NCBI GenBank assembly: GCA_003567095.1
Contig: PXAQ01000197.1
Span: 1-6,827, forward strand
Length of the DNA: 6,827 nucleotides
Direction of reading: 5' to 3'
From: Phycisphaerae bacterium
GTDB taxonomy: Bacteria; Planctomycetota; Phycisphaerae; Sedimentisphaerales; Anaerohalosphaeraceae
The translations under genes were made by a program, and so were the position numbers. Under the pieces are notes generated by a model that saw nothing but the letters and a program-made list of their open reading frames with translations, searched no databases and was not told the origin of the DNA. Below, one piece after another: positions 1 to 5,669 of the stretch. How positions within the stretch are numbered: position 1 is the stretch's first letter; every line of letters starts with the position of its first letter.

Positions 1-409
1 AGTCGCGGGTACTGCTGGTGACCATCGCGTACTGATACGCGTCTTTGTCCAGTGCGATGATGTGATAGTCGGCCCAGAAGGGACGAAAGAAGCTGACGCG
101 CAGGCTGCCGACGGTCGGGTCATCGGCCGGACGCGCCACAGCGCTGGCGGATTTCCAGGTTTCTTTGGCATCATGATAGCCCCGGTTGAGCACATCGATC
201 AACCCGTCATCCCGCAGGGAGTACTCGGCCGTGACCTGCGAAAGTCCCCGCTCAAAGGAATGATCCAGCCGGGCAATCTCGTACCATTTTCCCAGATACC
301 GCTCCAGTTCAAACCCTTCGACCACCGTTACGCCCGAGGGTACCCCCGAGCATCCGACCATCGCAACTGCCGAGAGAACAACAAGCCATGTTTGTCTTCG
401 CTTCATCAT
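1..409 (-). CDS. blc: Blc-type outer-membrane lipocalin lipoprotein, 3' end missing
   Basis: Seen: reading leftward from an ATG-ATG pair at 404-409, an open frame of 136 codons runs off the window edge. Residues 1-20 form a lipoprotein signal: positive MMKRRQ, a hydrophobic stretch, then M-V-G-C with Cys20 as the lipidation site and Ser21 at +2, which fits outer-membrane sorting. The lipocalin signature G-K-W is at residues 40-42, in the stretch YLGKWYEIARLDHSFERGL, which closely resembles E. coli Blc. The later VSFFRPFWADYHIIALD block (residues 105-121) is also typical. Known for the family: Blc is an eight-stranded barrel that binds fatty acids or lysophospholipids and is linked to envelope stress and membrane repair. 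Compared with E. coli Blc, about 35 C-terminal residues should lie outside the window. No strong Shine-Dalgarno is visible; a GGCGGTG lies just upstream. It is divergent from the redox pair at 847 and probably transcribed alone. Confidence 0.92.
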   Translation of the reverse strand, partial: MMKRRQTWLVVLSAVAMVGCSGVPSGVTVVEGFELERYLGKWYEIARLDHSFERGLSQVTAEYSLRDDGLIDVLNRGYHDAKETWKSASAVARPADDPTVGSLRVSFFRPFWADYHIIALDKDAYQYAMVTSSTRD

Positions 410-456
410 ACACCGCCAATCTTGAATGTCGTCAGTTGTTTTCAAACCTGACTATA

Positions 457-485
457 GTGATACCGCCAAAGACGCCGGAAGTCAA
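457..485 (-). promoter_or_regulatory. Candidate promoter for the lipocalin gene
   Basis: On the minus strand, TTGACT (480-485) and TATCAC (457-462) are separated by 17 bases, matching the sigma-70 consensus at 5 and 4 of 6 positions. This gives an untranslated leader of roughly 40 bases before the ATG at 409. An overlapping TATAGT (451-456) is a better -10 hexamer but has no matching -35 at proper spacing. Only consensus matching supports this. Confidence 0.35.
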
Positions 486-486
486 T

Positions 487-524
487 AAAACCCTCAGCGG
501 CTGTGCCGCTTGCGGCGGGATTTT
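487..524. repeat. Nested GC-rich hairpin with AT flanks
   Basis: AGCGGC (496-501), loop TGT, GCCGCT (505-510) forms a perfect six-pair stem. Flanking AAAACCC (487-493) and GGGATTTT (517-524) can extend it with a one-base bulge. The middle arm GCCGC (505-509) can instead pair with GCGGC at 512-516, so two mutually exclusive hairpins are possible. It lies just upstream of the lipocalin promoter and does not follow a gene end, so terminator function is not obvious. It may belong to a dispersed intergenic palindrome family. Confidence 0.4.
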
Positions 525-641
525 GTTTCGTGCTTGTCGCAGCCGTCGGAAACCGGTATTAGAAATCTTTTCACTATTCTGTGAGCCACCTGACTCCTGA
601 ATAGGGGTAACTTTATATTATTACCGGCATGAAACCACACT

Positions 642-684
642 AAAAAAACATAACAACTTATAAATAAATAGGTTATGGTTTTTT
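642..684. repeat. AT-rich 13-base inverted repeat
   Basis: AAAAAAACATAAC (642-654) and GTTATGGTTTTTT (672-684) are complementary apart from one position, around a 17-base AT-rich spacer. As RNA it would form a hairpin ending in a U run. As DNA it could be a regulator site or a promoter-proximal AT element upstream of the redox pair. It lies upstream of the candidate promoter at 708, so it would be transcribed only from a start farther left. Confidence 0.45.
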
Positions 685-707
685 CAAAAAAAAATGGAAT
701 TTCAGGC

Positions 708-735
708 TTGGCAGGCGACGGGTTTTCGCTATGTT
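708..735 (+). promoter_or_regulatory. Candidate promoter for the flavin/polyferredoxin pair
   Basis: TTGGCA (708-713) and TATGTT (730-735) are spaced 16 bases apart, matching sigma-70 consensus at 5 and 4 of 6 positions. It would give a leader of about 105 bases before the GTG at 847. A rival pair, CTGACT (590-595) with TATATT (614-619) at 18 bases, would give a leader over 200 bases long that includes the AT-rich inverted repeat. Sequence alone does not decide between them. Confidence 0.3.
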
Positions 736-832
736 AATGTCGGAATATTGGGGCTTTCCAAAAGGTTAGCGACCGGGCTGTCCTGTCGCGTTTCAGAGTG
801 TTTTCCAAGTGGCTCATAAAAATAACAATAAT

Positions 833-838
833 GGAGAG
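833..838 (+). promoter_or_regulatory. Ribosome binding site fixing the GTG start at 847
   Basis: GGAGAG lies eight bases before the GTG at 847. It supports this non-ATG start, which also places the signal peptide exactly at the N-terminus. Confidence 0.65.
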
Positions 839-846
839 AATGTAAC

Positions 847-1989
847 GTGAACACCAACTTGATCATCAAATATGTTGCTGTTTTAGTGGCATCTGGGTTC
901 GTATTTTGTGGATTGCAGGTCAATGGCCAGACCGGCGCGGATAAAACCCAGGCCGAAGCGGACGAAGCAATCAGGATCGCCGGCAGTGCCTCGCCGGAGT
1001 GGTGGGATTCGGTAGAACTGAATTATCCTGAGACGCTGGATCTGAGCTGGCCGTTCCCGCAGGAACGCCAAAGACCCGAAGAGGGCGAATCGGAGACAGC
1101 TTCCACGACGAATGTTGACGATTATCTGAGGCAGGTGATTTACCCGAACCCCCCCCGCCATAAGGAGGGTATCCGGCTGGTGCATCATCTCATGATCCTC
1201 CACAAGGACGACTCGGATAAACTCCAACGGTCGCTTAACACGTTGGGGGATATGTTTTATCACCTGTTGGGCGACTATGCCCGGGCCGCGTTCTGGTGGC
1301 AGATATGCGCGCAGATGGGCGGTTCTGTAGATCCGGTGAAAATGGCTCGTTGTTACCATGAATTGGGAAGCAAAGCCGCCGCCGAATCCCTGCTCGCGTC
1401 GCTTGAGGGCAATGCCACCCGCAACAACCGGGACCTGATCAAACTGTGGGCCAGAATGGGCCAGGTGGATAAGGCCCTGGCCCTCATCGAGTCCGGCATT
1501 GGCAGCCAGGGCGGAGACCAAGGGTCCCGAGGGGGGTTAGCACAAGGCCAAAGGTATTTTCTGTCGGCAGGGATTCTCCGCGCGGCGGGCCGGTATGATG
1601 AGGCGATTGCGCTGTATGAAAAAGTCCTGGCCCTGCCCGATTCGGAGACGTGGGGTATTGGCAGAAGGTCCAACAGGAACCTGGAGAAGACCAAGTACAT
1701 TAAAACCCTCGATCTCAAACGCATTCCCGATGGCTCATACACCGCCGCTGTACGTGCTTTCCGCGGTCCCCTGACGGTCAAGGCTGACATCAAAATGGGC
1801 CGCCTTGAATCGGTTGACATTATTCGGAATTCGGAAAACCGTCGCTACCTGATTATGGCCCTGCCGACAACGCGGGAGATTGTCACTCGTCAGGGTTTCG
1901 AGGGGGTGCATGCGATCACCGGCGCAACGGTAACCTCGGACGCCATCATGCACGCCACAGCCAAAGCCCTGTCCGACGGCATGAAATGA
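847..1989 (+). CDS. Exported TPR protein with C-terminal FMN-binding domain
   Basis: Seen: 380 residues from a GTG start. Residues 1-27 look like a Sec signal peptide (NTNLIIK, then a hydrophobic run to about 25). Helical repeat units follow at roughly 131-158, 164-186, 196-218 and 238-263; the last, with AGRYDEAIALYEKVLAL, is a classic TPR. A Gly/Gln-rich linker spans 219-235. Residues about 296-377 match the FMN_bind domain of NqrC, RnfG and NosR, with the flavinylation motif ITGATVTSDAI at 357-367. Known: ApbE joins FMN through a phosphoester to the Thr of S/T-G-A-T, here Thr361. Odd: the Asp common just before this motif (D-A-V-S-G-A-T) is His355 here. The gene ends seven bases before the NapH-NapG-like gene, so the two are surely one operon. 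Inference: it is a periplasmic one- or two-electron flavin carrier taking electrons from the polyferredoxin, with the TPR part docking a partner. The TPR plus FMN architecture is confident; the partner is unknown. Confidence 0.9.
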   Translation: MNTNLIIKYVAVLVASGFVFCGLQVNGQTGADKTQAEADEAIRIAGSASPEWWDSVELNYPETLDLSWPFPQERQRPEEGESETASTTNVDDYLRQVIYPNPPRHKEGIRLVHHLMILHKDDSDKLQRSLNTLGDMFYHLLGDYARAAFWWQICAQMGGSVDPVKMARCYHELGSKAAAESLLASLEGNATRNNRDLIKLWARMGQVDKALALIESGIGSQGGDQGSRGGLAQGQRYFLSAGILRAAGRYDEAIALYEKVLALPDSETWGIGRRSNRNLEKTKYIKTLDLKRIPDGSYTAAVRAFRGPLTVKADIKMGRLESVDIIRNSENRRYLIMALPTTREIVTRQGFEGVHAITGATVTSDAIMHATAKALSDGMK

Positions 1990-1996
1990 GGTTCTT

Positions 1997-3643
1997 ATGA
2001 AACTCCCGCTTCGGCGTTTGGCGCAGGCCTTCTGCCTGATTGTCTTTTTGTATTTACTCTTCGCCGGCAGTTGGCCCGTCAGGGCCGACGCGACCCGTGA
2101 AAACGACCTCTTGTCCGGCCCGCTCGGACTGTTCCTGAGGCTTGATCCACTGGTCGGCATTTCCACAACCCTGGCCGCGCGGGCGATGAGTTGGTCGCTT
2201 GTGACGGCCGGAGCCGTTCTGCTGATCGGGGCGGTTTTTCCAAGGTGGTTCTGCGGGTATGTGTGTCCGTTGGGAACGCTAATCGATATTGTTGACTGGA
2301 GCGTCACCCGTCATGTTAAACGGTTCCGTCTGAAATCCGAGGTCCGGTGGCTCCATCTGCGATTCCGGCTGCTCGGCGGAATCTTGACTGCGGCGGTGTT
2401 TGGCGTTCTTATATCCGGTTTTGCTGCCGCGATTCCTGTCCTGACGAGGGGTATAGTGTCTCTGGCGGCGCCGCTGCAGAACGGCCTGTTCAGCGACCAG
2501 CCGTCTGTGGTCGCCCTGACGGGCGGGCAGATAGCGTCAATCGTAATTTTTGTCGGGATTCTCGCACTTGGCCTGCTGCGTCCGCGTTTCTGGTGTGCGT
2601 ACCTGTGTCCAAGCGGAGCGCTGCTGGGCTTGGCCGGACGATTGAGCCTCTTTCGCCGCCGCGTCGAACCCTCCTGCATCGATTGCGGTCGATGCCTCCG
2701 GCAATGCTCGTTCAATGCGATTGCTCCGGATTATTCCACCCGTGACATGAACTGCACCGTCTGTCGAAACTGCGAAGCGGTATGCCCCAAAAAGGCCCTC
2801 CGATTTGAATGGCGATGGAGTCGTGAGCAGAAGGCTTCTGGCGATCCGCCGATGACGGCGTCACTGAATTCGCGACGTCTCTTTATGCTGAGCCTGATCG
2901 GAACCGCCGGAACCGGTGCGGCTACGGCTGCAGGGTTCAGATTGGATCGCGGCCGCTATACAGATACCTTTCCAATTCGTCCGCCGGGAAGCTTGCCGGA
3001 GGCTCGGTTCCGCGCACAGTGCGTCCGATGCGGGAAATGTCTGAAAATCTGCCCCAGTCGTGTGCTACAGCCGTCCGGGCTTGAGCTGGGCCTCGATGGC
3101 CTCTGGACTCCCGTGATCAAAGCGGACATCGCCGGATGTAAGCCCTCCTGTACAAATTGCGGCCAGGTTTGTCCGACAGGAGCCATCCGAAACCTGCCAC
3201 TCGAAGAAAAACGTGCAGCCCGCATCGGACTGGCACAAGTCAATGAAACAACGTGTCTGCCGCATGCTGAAAAAGACATATGCGGCCTGTGTTATGAAGC
3301 CTGCGCCACGGCCGGGTACCATGCGATCGAATACCGCCTAGTCGGTATCCAGTATGATAACCGGAACAGGCCGATCGCGGATTCGGGCTTCCTGGCGCCG
3401 GTTGTCCTTGATGAAAAATGTGTCGGCTGCGGGCTTTGTCAGGCAAGCTGTTATGCGGCCAACGTCAAAGAAAGTGAACTTTTGGAGAAAGCTGCCATCC
3501 AGATAACGGCCGGTACAGGTAGGGAAGACCGGATCGTCAGCGGCTCTTACATCGAACTGCGTAAAGAACGCACCCCCCGCCGTCAGCCGAATCCGTCCAT
3601 CCCGACCGACAGCGAATACCTCCCCGACTTCCTTTTTTTCTGA
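1997..3643 (+). CDS. NapH-NapG-like fusion: membrane polyferredoxin with Tat-type periplasmic ferredoxin domain
   Basis: Seen: 548 residues; GAGG overlaps the previous stop, five bases before the ATG. Four likely membrane helices lie near 8-24, 66-82, 126-147 and 178-195. The C-x3-C-P motifs at Cys86/90 and Cys200/204 are typical of the NapH/NosR/CcoG group. Two cytoplasmic 4Fe-4S motifs follow (Cys227/230/233/237 and 253/256/259/263). Then comes S-R-R-L-F-M (292-297) with a weakly hydrophobic Ala/Gly run to 313, a twin-arginine-like segment. The rest resembles NapG/MauM, with four more clusters: Cys342/345/348/352, 381/385/388/392, 420/429/432/436 and 475/478/481/485. Known: NapH oxidises quinol and passes electrons to periplasmic NapG. 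Inference: this single chain does both jobs and feeds the flavin protein encoded upstream; the pair together resembles a split NosR with a NapG module. No nitrate or nitrous oxide reductase gene is in view, so the substrate is open. The C-terminal tail is rich in Pro and Arg. Confidence 0.92.
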   Translation: MKLPLRRLAQAFCLIVFLYLLFAGSWPVRADATRENDLLSGPLGLFLRLDPLVGISTTLAARAMSWSLVTAGAVLLIGAVFPRWFCGYVCPLGTLIDIVDWSVTRHVKRFRLKSEVRWLHLRFRLLGGILTAAVFGVLISGFAAAIPVLTRGIVSLAAPLQNGLFSDQPSVVALTGGQIASIVIFVGILALGLLRPRFWCAYLCPSGALLGLAGRLSLFRRRVEPSCIDCGRCLRQCSFNAIAPDYSTRDMNCTVCRNCEAVCPKKALRFEWRWSREQKASGDPPMTASLNSRRLFMLSLIGTAGTGAATAAGFRLDRGRYTDTFPIRPPGSLPEARFRAQCVRCGKCLKICPSRVLQPSGLELGLDGLWTPVIKADIAGCKPSCTNCGQVCPTGAIRNLPLEEKRAARIGLAQVNETTCLPHAEKDICGLCYEACATAGYHAIEYRLVGIQYDNRNRPIADSGFLAPVVLDEKCVGCGLCQASCYAANVKESELLEKAAIQITAGTGREDRIVSGSYIELRKERTPRRQPNPSIPTDSEYLPDFLFF

Positions 3644-3680
3644 TTAAGCCGGATAGCATATATCGAGATAGAGATAAAAC

Positions 3681-3712
3681 AAAAAAACCAGACTTTTCGG
3701 AGTCTGTTTTTT
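3681..3712. terminator. Strong bidirectional intrinsic terminator
   Basis: CAGACT (3689-3694) pairs perfectly with AGTCTG (3701-3706); a T-G wobble closes a TTCG tetraloop between them. The stem is followed on the plus strand by T6 (3707-3712) and preceded by A7 (3681-3687), so it reads as a terminator on both strands. It sits 37 bases after the polyferredoxin stop and just past the stop of the convergent minus-strand gene, ending both transcripts. Confidence 0.88.
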
Positions 3713-3735
3713 GTCGTTTTGGGTAGTTTGAACCG

Positions 3736-4356
3736 TTACCAGTTGGCGGGGTAGCGGATGTGGCGGGGGCTGATGTTGAAGGTCCGGCTCAGGCTCTCGA
3801 CCAGATCGTTGGTCCGCTGGACCTGGCTGTTGGTCACAGGGGTTTGCTCATCGCCGATGACACAGACGCCAATCACGCCAGCGCGGCCGCCGGGGGCCTG
3901 CTGTCTCCACTGGGTGGAGGCTTGGATGCGTCCGTCCTCGGCGCCGTTGCCGTTGCAGACCAGAAAATGAAACTCAATCGCGGTGCCGCCGGCCAGGCTG
4001 ACCAGCAAAGGCAACTCCTCGGCATTGCCGCCCTCGGTTCGGCTGTAGAAAATCTCGATGCCGCCCCATTTGCCGGGCGCCGCCTCCAGCGTGTTCTTGA
4101 CGACATGTTCGACAGGGTCAAGCCGCAGATAACTGGACAAGCTGTAGGCCCCGGCCCCGGGAGCGTGATTATCCAAGGCCATCAGCACCACAGCGCCGGT
4201 GGTCATCGCCGCCAAGAGGGCGAACAGCACCGCTGCGGTGCGATTGTTGCCTGCCATAATCTTCCCTGATGTCTGGGCCAACCTGCTGTGCCTTTGCGCT
4301 TTGTTATAGATGCATTCCATTACGTCGAGTATATCATTGTCTTCGGTCATCTGCAT
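3736..4356 (-). CDS. Membrane-anchored PGRP/Amidase_2-like protein lacking zinc ligands
   Basis: Seen: 206 residues if started at 4356. A membrane helix at about 41-61 follows a basic N-terminal segment, so the C-terminal part should face outside the cytoplasm. Residues 97-206 follow the order of the Amidase_2/PGRP fold: WGGIEIFYS strand, EFHFLVCNGNGAEDGRI (128-144), W-R-Q-Q (150-153), VIGVCVIGD (161-169), T-N-S-Q..LVESL, then a final ISPRHIRYP. Odd: where active relatives have I-x-H-H-S, this has I-F-Y-S (102-105). The G-H near the end is replaced by R-Y (201-202), and the chain stops before the region of the third ligand. A shared terminator follows at once, so a recent truncation is not evident. 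Inference: a non-catalytic peptidoglycan- or muropeptide-binding protein. The start is uncertain: ATG 4257 (residue 34) has AGGGA upstream and would remove the basic N-terminus; 4356 has no clear ribosome site. The fold call is from motif memory only. Confidence 0.72.
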   Translation of the reverse strand: MQMTEDNDILDVMECIYNKAQRHSRLAQTSGKIMAGNNRTAAVLFALLAAMTTGAVVLMALDNHAPGAGAYSLSSYLRLDPVEHVVKNTLEAAPGKWGGIEIFYSRTEGGNAEELPLLVSLAGGTAIEFHFLVCNGNGAEDGRIQASTQWRQQAPGGRAGVIGVCVIGDEQTPVTNSQVQRTNDLVESLSRTFNISPRHIRYPANW

Positions 4357-4461
4357 CTGTTTTATTTACCATTTTTTCATTTTTTCTCACTGTCTGTATA
4401 AATCCTACATTATTTCTCGGCGTTTGGCGGCCGCGGCTTTTGAGAGACAAGCGAAATGCAA

Positions 4462-4478
4462 AAATTTTTGAAAAATTT
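4462..4478. repeat. 8-base perfect inverted repeat in the divergent spacer
   Basis: AAATTTTT (4462-4469) and AAAAATTT (4471-4478) mirror each other around a single G. A one-base loop cannot form an RNA hairpin without losing pairs, so a DNA-level role (regulator site or bent AT tract) is more plausible. It lies between the divergent PGRP-like and HD-like genes. The rest of 4357-4560 shows no gene; a GC-rich patch with GCGGCCGC lies near 4427. Confidence 0.3.
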
Positions 4479-4560
4479 CGTGTTCTTGAAGGTGGGTTTG
4501 TATCGATAAGAACAGATATAGGCAAGCGGTCCCAATTGTTGCGTAAGACGATTAATAGCC

Positions 4561-4589
4561 TTGACGGGAGCAGAGTTTTCTGTGATAAG
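4561..4589 (+). promoter_or_regulatory. Extended -10 promoter for the HD-like gene
   Basis: TTGACG (4561-4566) and GATAAG (4584-4589) are 17 bases apart. The latter is preceded by TG at 4581-4582, giving an extended -10 (TGTGATAAG). Predicted transcription starts near 4596, about 28 bases before the ATG at 4624 and upstream of the ribosome site. The same bases could be read as a TTG start codon of a longer frame; the promoter reading explains them better. Confidence 0.45.
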
Positions 4590-4613
4590 AGAGGCGACGA
4601 AAACGATAGACTC

Positions 4614-4619
4614 AGGAGA
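4614..4619 (+). promoter_or_regulatory. Ribosome binding site fixing the ATG start at 4624
   Basis: AGGAGA lies four bases before ATG 4624. It decides against the upstream in-frame TTG at 4561, which would add 21 residues and has no comparable site. Confidence 0.7.
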
Positions 4620-4623
4620 TAGT

Positions 4624-5346
4624 ATGTCAGAGATTGATGTGATAAGCCAGATCGCCCAGCAAGCCCTGAAGGTGTCGACGCTGGCAGGGATGAGTGACAA
4701 CTGGTTATGGGACCGCACGCTGCGAATTTTGCGCAATGTCGAGCACATCTGCCGGATACCGGAGCTGGCCGAGAAACACGACAGCGACAGCGCGGAGGTG
4801 GATCGCTTTTGCCTGATCGGCGCGACGTATTTTGCCGACACGGGCTTTGCCCACTACGCCGACGCCGAGAATTTGCCCGCCCGCCTGGTGCTGGCCGATA
4901 TCAGCCAGACGGATTTGCGGGATTTTTCCACGCAGGTGGTCAACGACAAGCTCTCCGGCGCGCTGGCCGGCCCGCGGATTGACAAAATCAACAGCATCAT
5001 CGTCCAGTCCAGCAACCGCTTTACCGAGATGACCGAGGCGATGATCCTCTCGGACGCCCGCAACCTGGACGATATGGGCGCGGTCGGGCTGTTTCACGAG
5101 TTTCGCCGGTACGTGATCCACGGCAAAGGCGTCTCGGATGTGCTTGAAAGCTGGCGGCGAAAGGTCGATTACCGCTACTGGCAGGCCCGGCTCAAGGAAA
5201 GTTTCCGCTTTGATTCGGTGCGGCAACTGGCCGATCAGCGTTTCGGCGCGGCCGAGTACTTTATGAACCAGCTTGACGTCGAGAACGCCGCCCGCGATCT
5301 GGAAGAGCTTGTCCTTGAATCACTGGACAAATCCGGTCCTAAGTAA
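4624..5346 (+). CDS. HD-superfamily-like cytoplasmic protein with degenerate metal site
   Basis: Seen: 240 residues, no signal peptide or membrane segment, mostly helical. The order of motifs resembles YedJ/YpgQ-type HD phosphohydrolases: W-D-R-T-L-R-I-L-R-N (29-38), then TYFADTG (68-74), IIVQSS (125-130), LSDARNLDDMGAVG (142-155), and a C-terminal QLADQRFGAAEYFMNQL (201-217). In active members, as I recall them, these read W-D-H-T-L-R-V, L-L-H-D-I-G, I-x-x-H-S and D-A-D-R-L-D-A-I-G-A-I-G. Here the metal-binding positions become Arg31, Ala71-Asp72 and Gln128, with Asp144 kept. Known: HD proteins hydrolyse phosphate esters of nucleotides through one or two bound metals. Inference: this member has lost or changed catalysis and may bind a nucleotide or a protein. 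It is divergent from the PGRP-like gene and followed by a long gene-free stretch, so probably monocistronic. Family assignment is moderately sure; the coding call is firm. Confidence 0.85.
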   Translation: MSEIDVISQIAQQALKVSTLAGMSDNWLWDRTLRILRNVEHICRIPELAEKHDSDSAEVDRFCLIGATYFADTGFAHYADAENLPARLVLADISQTDLRDFSTQVVNDKLSGALAGPRIDKINSIIVQSSNRFTEMTEAMILSDARNLDDMGAVGLFHEFRRYVIHGKGVSDVLESWRRKVDYRYWQARLKESFRFDSVRQLADQRFGAAEYFMNQLDVENAARDLEELVLESLDKSGPK

Positions 5347-5632
5347 CCCGATGTGTTCCGATTGGCCTGGGCAGCAGGCGTTAGGGTGCAGTCTGGGCTG
5401 TAAGGCCGTGAAACAAATCTCATGCGCCTCAGCGATTGTCTGCAAGGTCAGCATCGTCAGTGTTTTTCCTGAATCATGACCGGAACATCCGTTACAGAGC
5501 ACGAGTTGATTGTACCCTTCAGGGTAGAAAATTCCCGCGCCAAAGCCCGTGACTGAATACTGCAAAACTACATAGCCGCACAGGAACGGGAAAACTCAAT
5601 CGCGATCAGTATATTTCGATCTGATTTGGGCT
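5347..5632. other. Intergenic stretch without a supported gene
   Basis: Between the HD-like stop and the coaD promoter I find no credible gene. A minus-strand frame of 81 codons (5320-5565) starts only at TTG, has no ribosome site, overlaps the end of the HD-like gene and matches nothing I know. Small structures exist: TACCCT (5513-5518) facing AGGGTA (5521-5526), ATCAG (5605-5609) facing CTGAT (5621-5625), and a weak stem GCGAT/ATCGT ahead of a T5 run near 5463, which could end the HD-like transcript. Base composition is not obviously AT-rich, unlike the other spacers, so a decayed gene or an unrecognised RNA remains possible. Confidence 0.5.
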
Positions 5633-5660
5633 TTGACAAGCGGGGTTTTTTGTTTAGGAT
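5633..5660 (+). promoter_or_regulatory. coaD promoter with almost no leader
   Basis: A perfect TTGACA (5633-5638) is followed after 16 bases by TAGGAT (5655-5660), 4 of 6 matches to TATAAT. Transcription would begin near 5667, only about three bases before the ATG at 5670. AGGA within the -10 could also be read as a weak Shine-Dalgarno at ten bases, but it would not be in the transcript if this promoter is used. Confidence 0.55.
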
Positions 5661-5669
5661 AGGGTTGCT

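Larger units (their letters stand above)
410..846. other. Gene-free divergent intergenic region
   Basis: These 437 bases separate the leftward lipocalin from the rightward redox gene. I find no open frame here with a credible start, ribosome site and protein-like sequence. What it holds is a candidate leftward promoter (457-485), a nested GC-rich hairpin (487-524), an AT-rich inverted repeat (642-684), a candidate rightward promoter (708-735) and the ribosome site of the gene at 847. Composition shifts sharply from GC-rich hairpin sequence to strongly AT-rich between about 600 and 700, as expected for a promoter region. Confidence 0.6.

Noticed and set aside
62..451. Plus-strand frame of 129 codons at the left edge
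   Set aside because: It is the antisense shadow of the lipocalin, whose minus-strand product has an unmistakable Blc sequence.
590..619. CTGACT-18-TATATT as the main promoter of the redox pair
   Set aside because: Weaker -35 match and a leader over 200 bases; kept only as an alternative to the promoter at 708-735.
831..845. Four-codon leader frame ATG GAG AGA ATG TAA before the GTG at 847
   Set aside because: Too short to be distinguished from chance; its bases are explained by the ribosome binding site.
883..1521. Minus-strand frame of 212 codons
   Set aside because: Antisense of the TPR/FMN gene; no recognisable domain and low-complexity shadow composition.
3760..4269. Plus-strand frame of 169 codons
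   Set aside because: Opposes the PGRP-like gene; Ala/Gly/Gln-rich with no motif, while the minus-strand product has a membrane helix and an ordered domain.
4561..4623. TTG start that would lengthen the HD-like protein by 21 residues
   Set aside because: The TTGACG is better explained as a -35 element, and AGGAGA directly precedes ATG 4624.
4705..5226. Minus-strand frame of 173 codons
   Set aside because: Antisense of the HD-like gene without a ribosome site or known motif.
5320..5565. Cys-containing minus-strand frame of 81 codons
   Set aside because: TTG start just after an in-frame stop, no ribosome site, overlaps the 3' end of the HD-like gene, no family resemblance.
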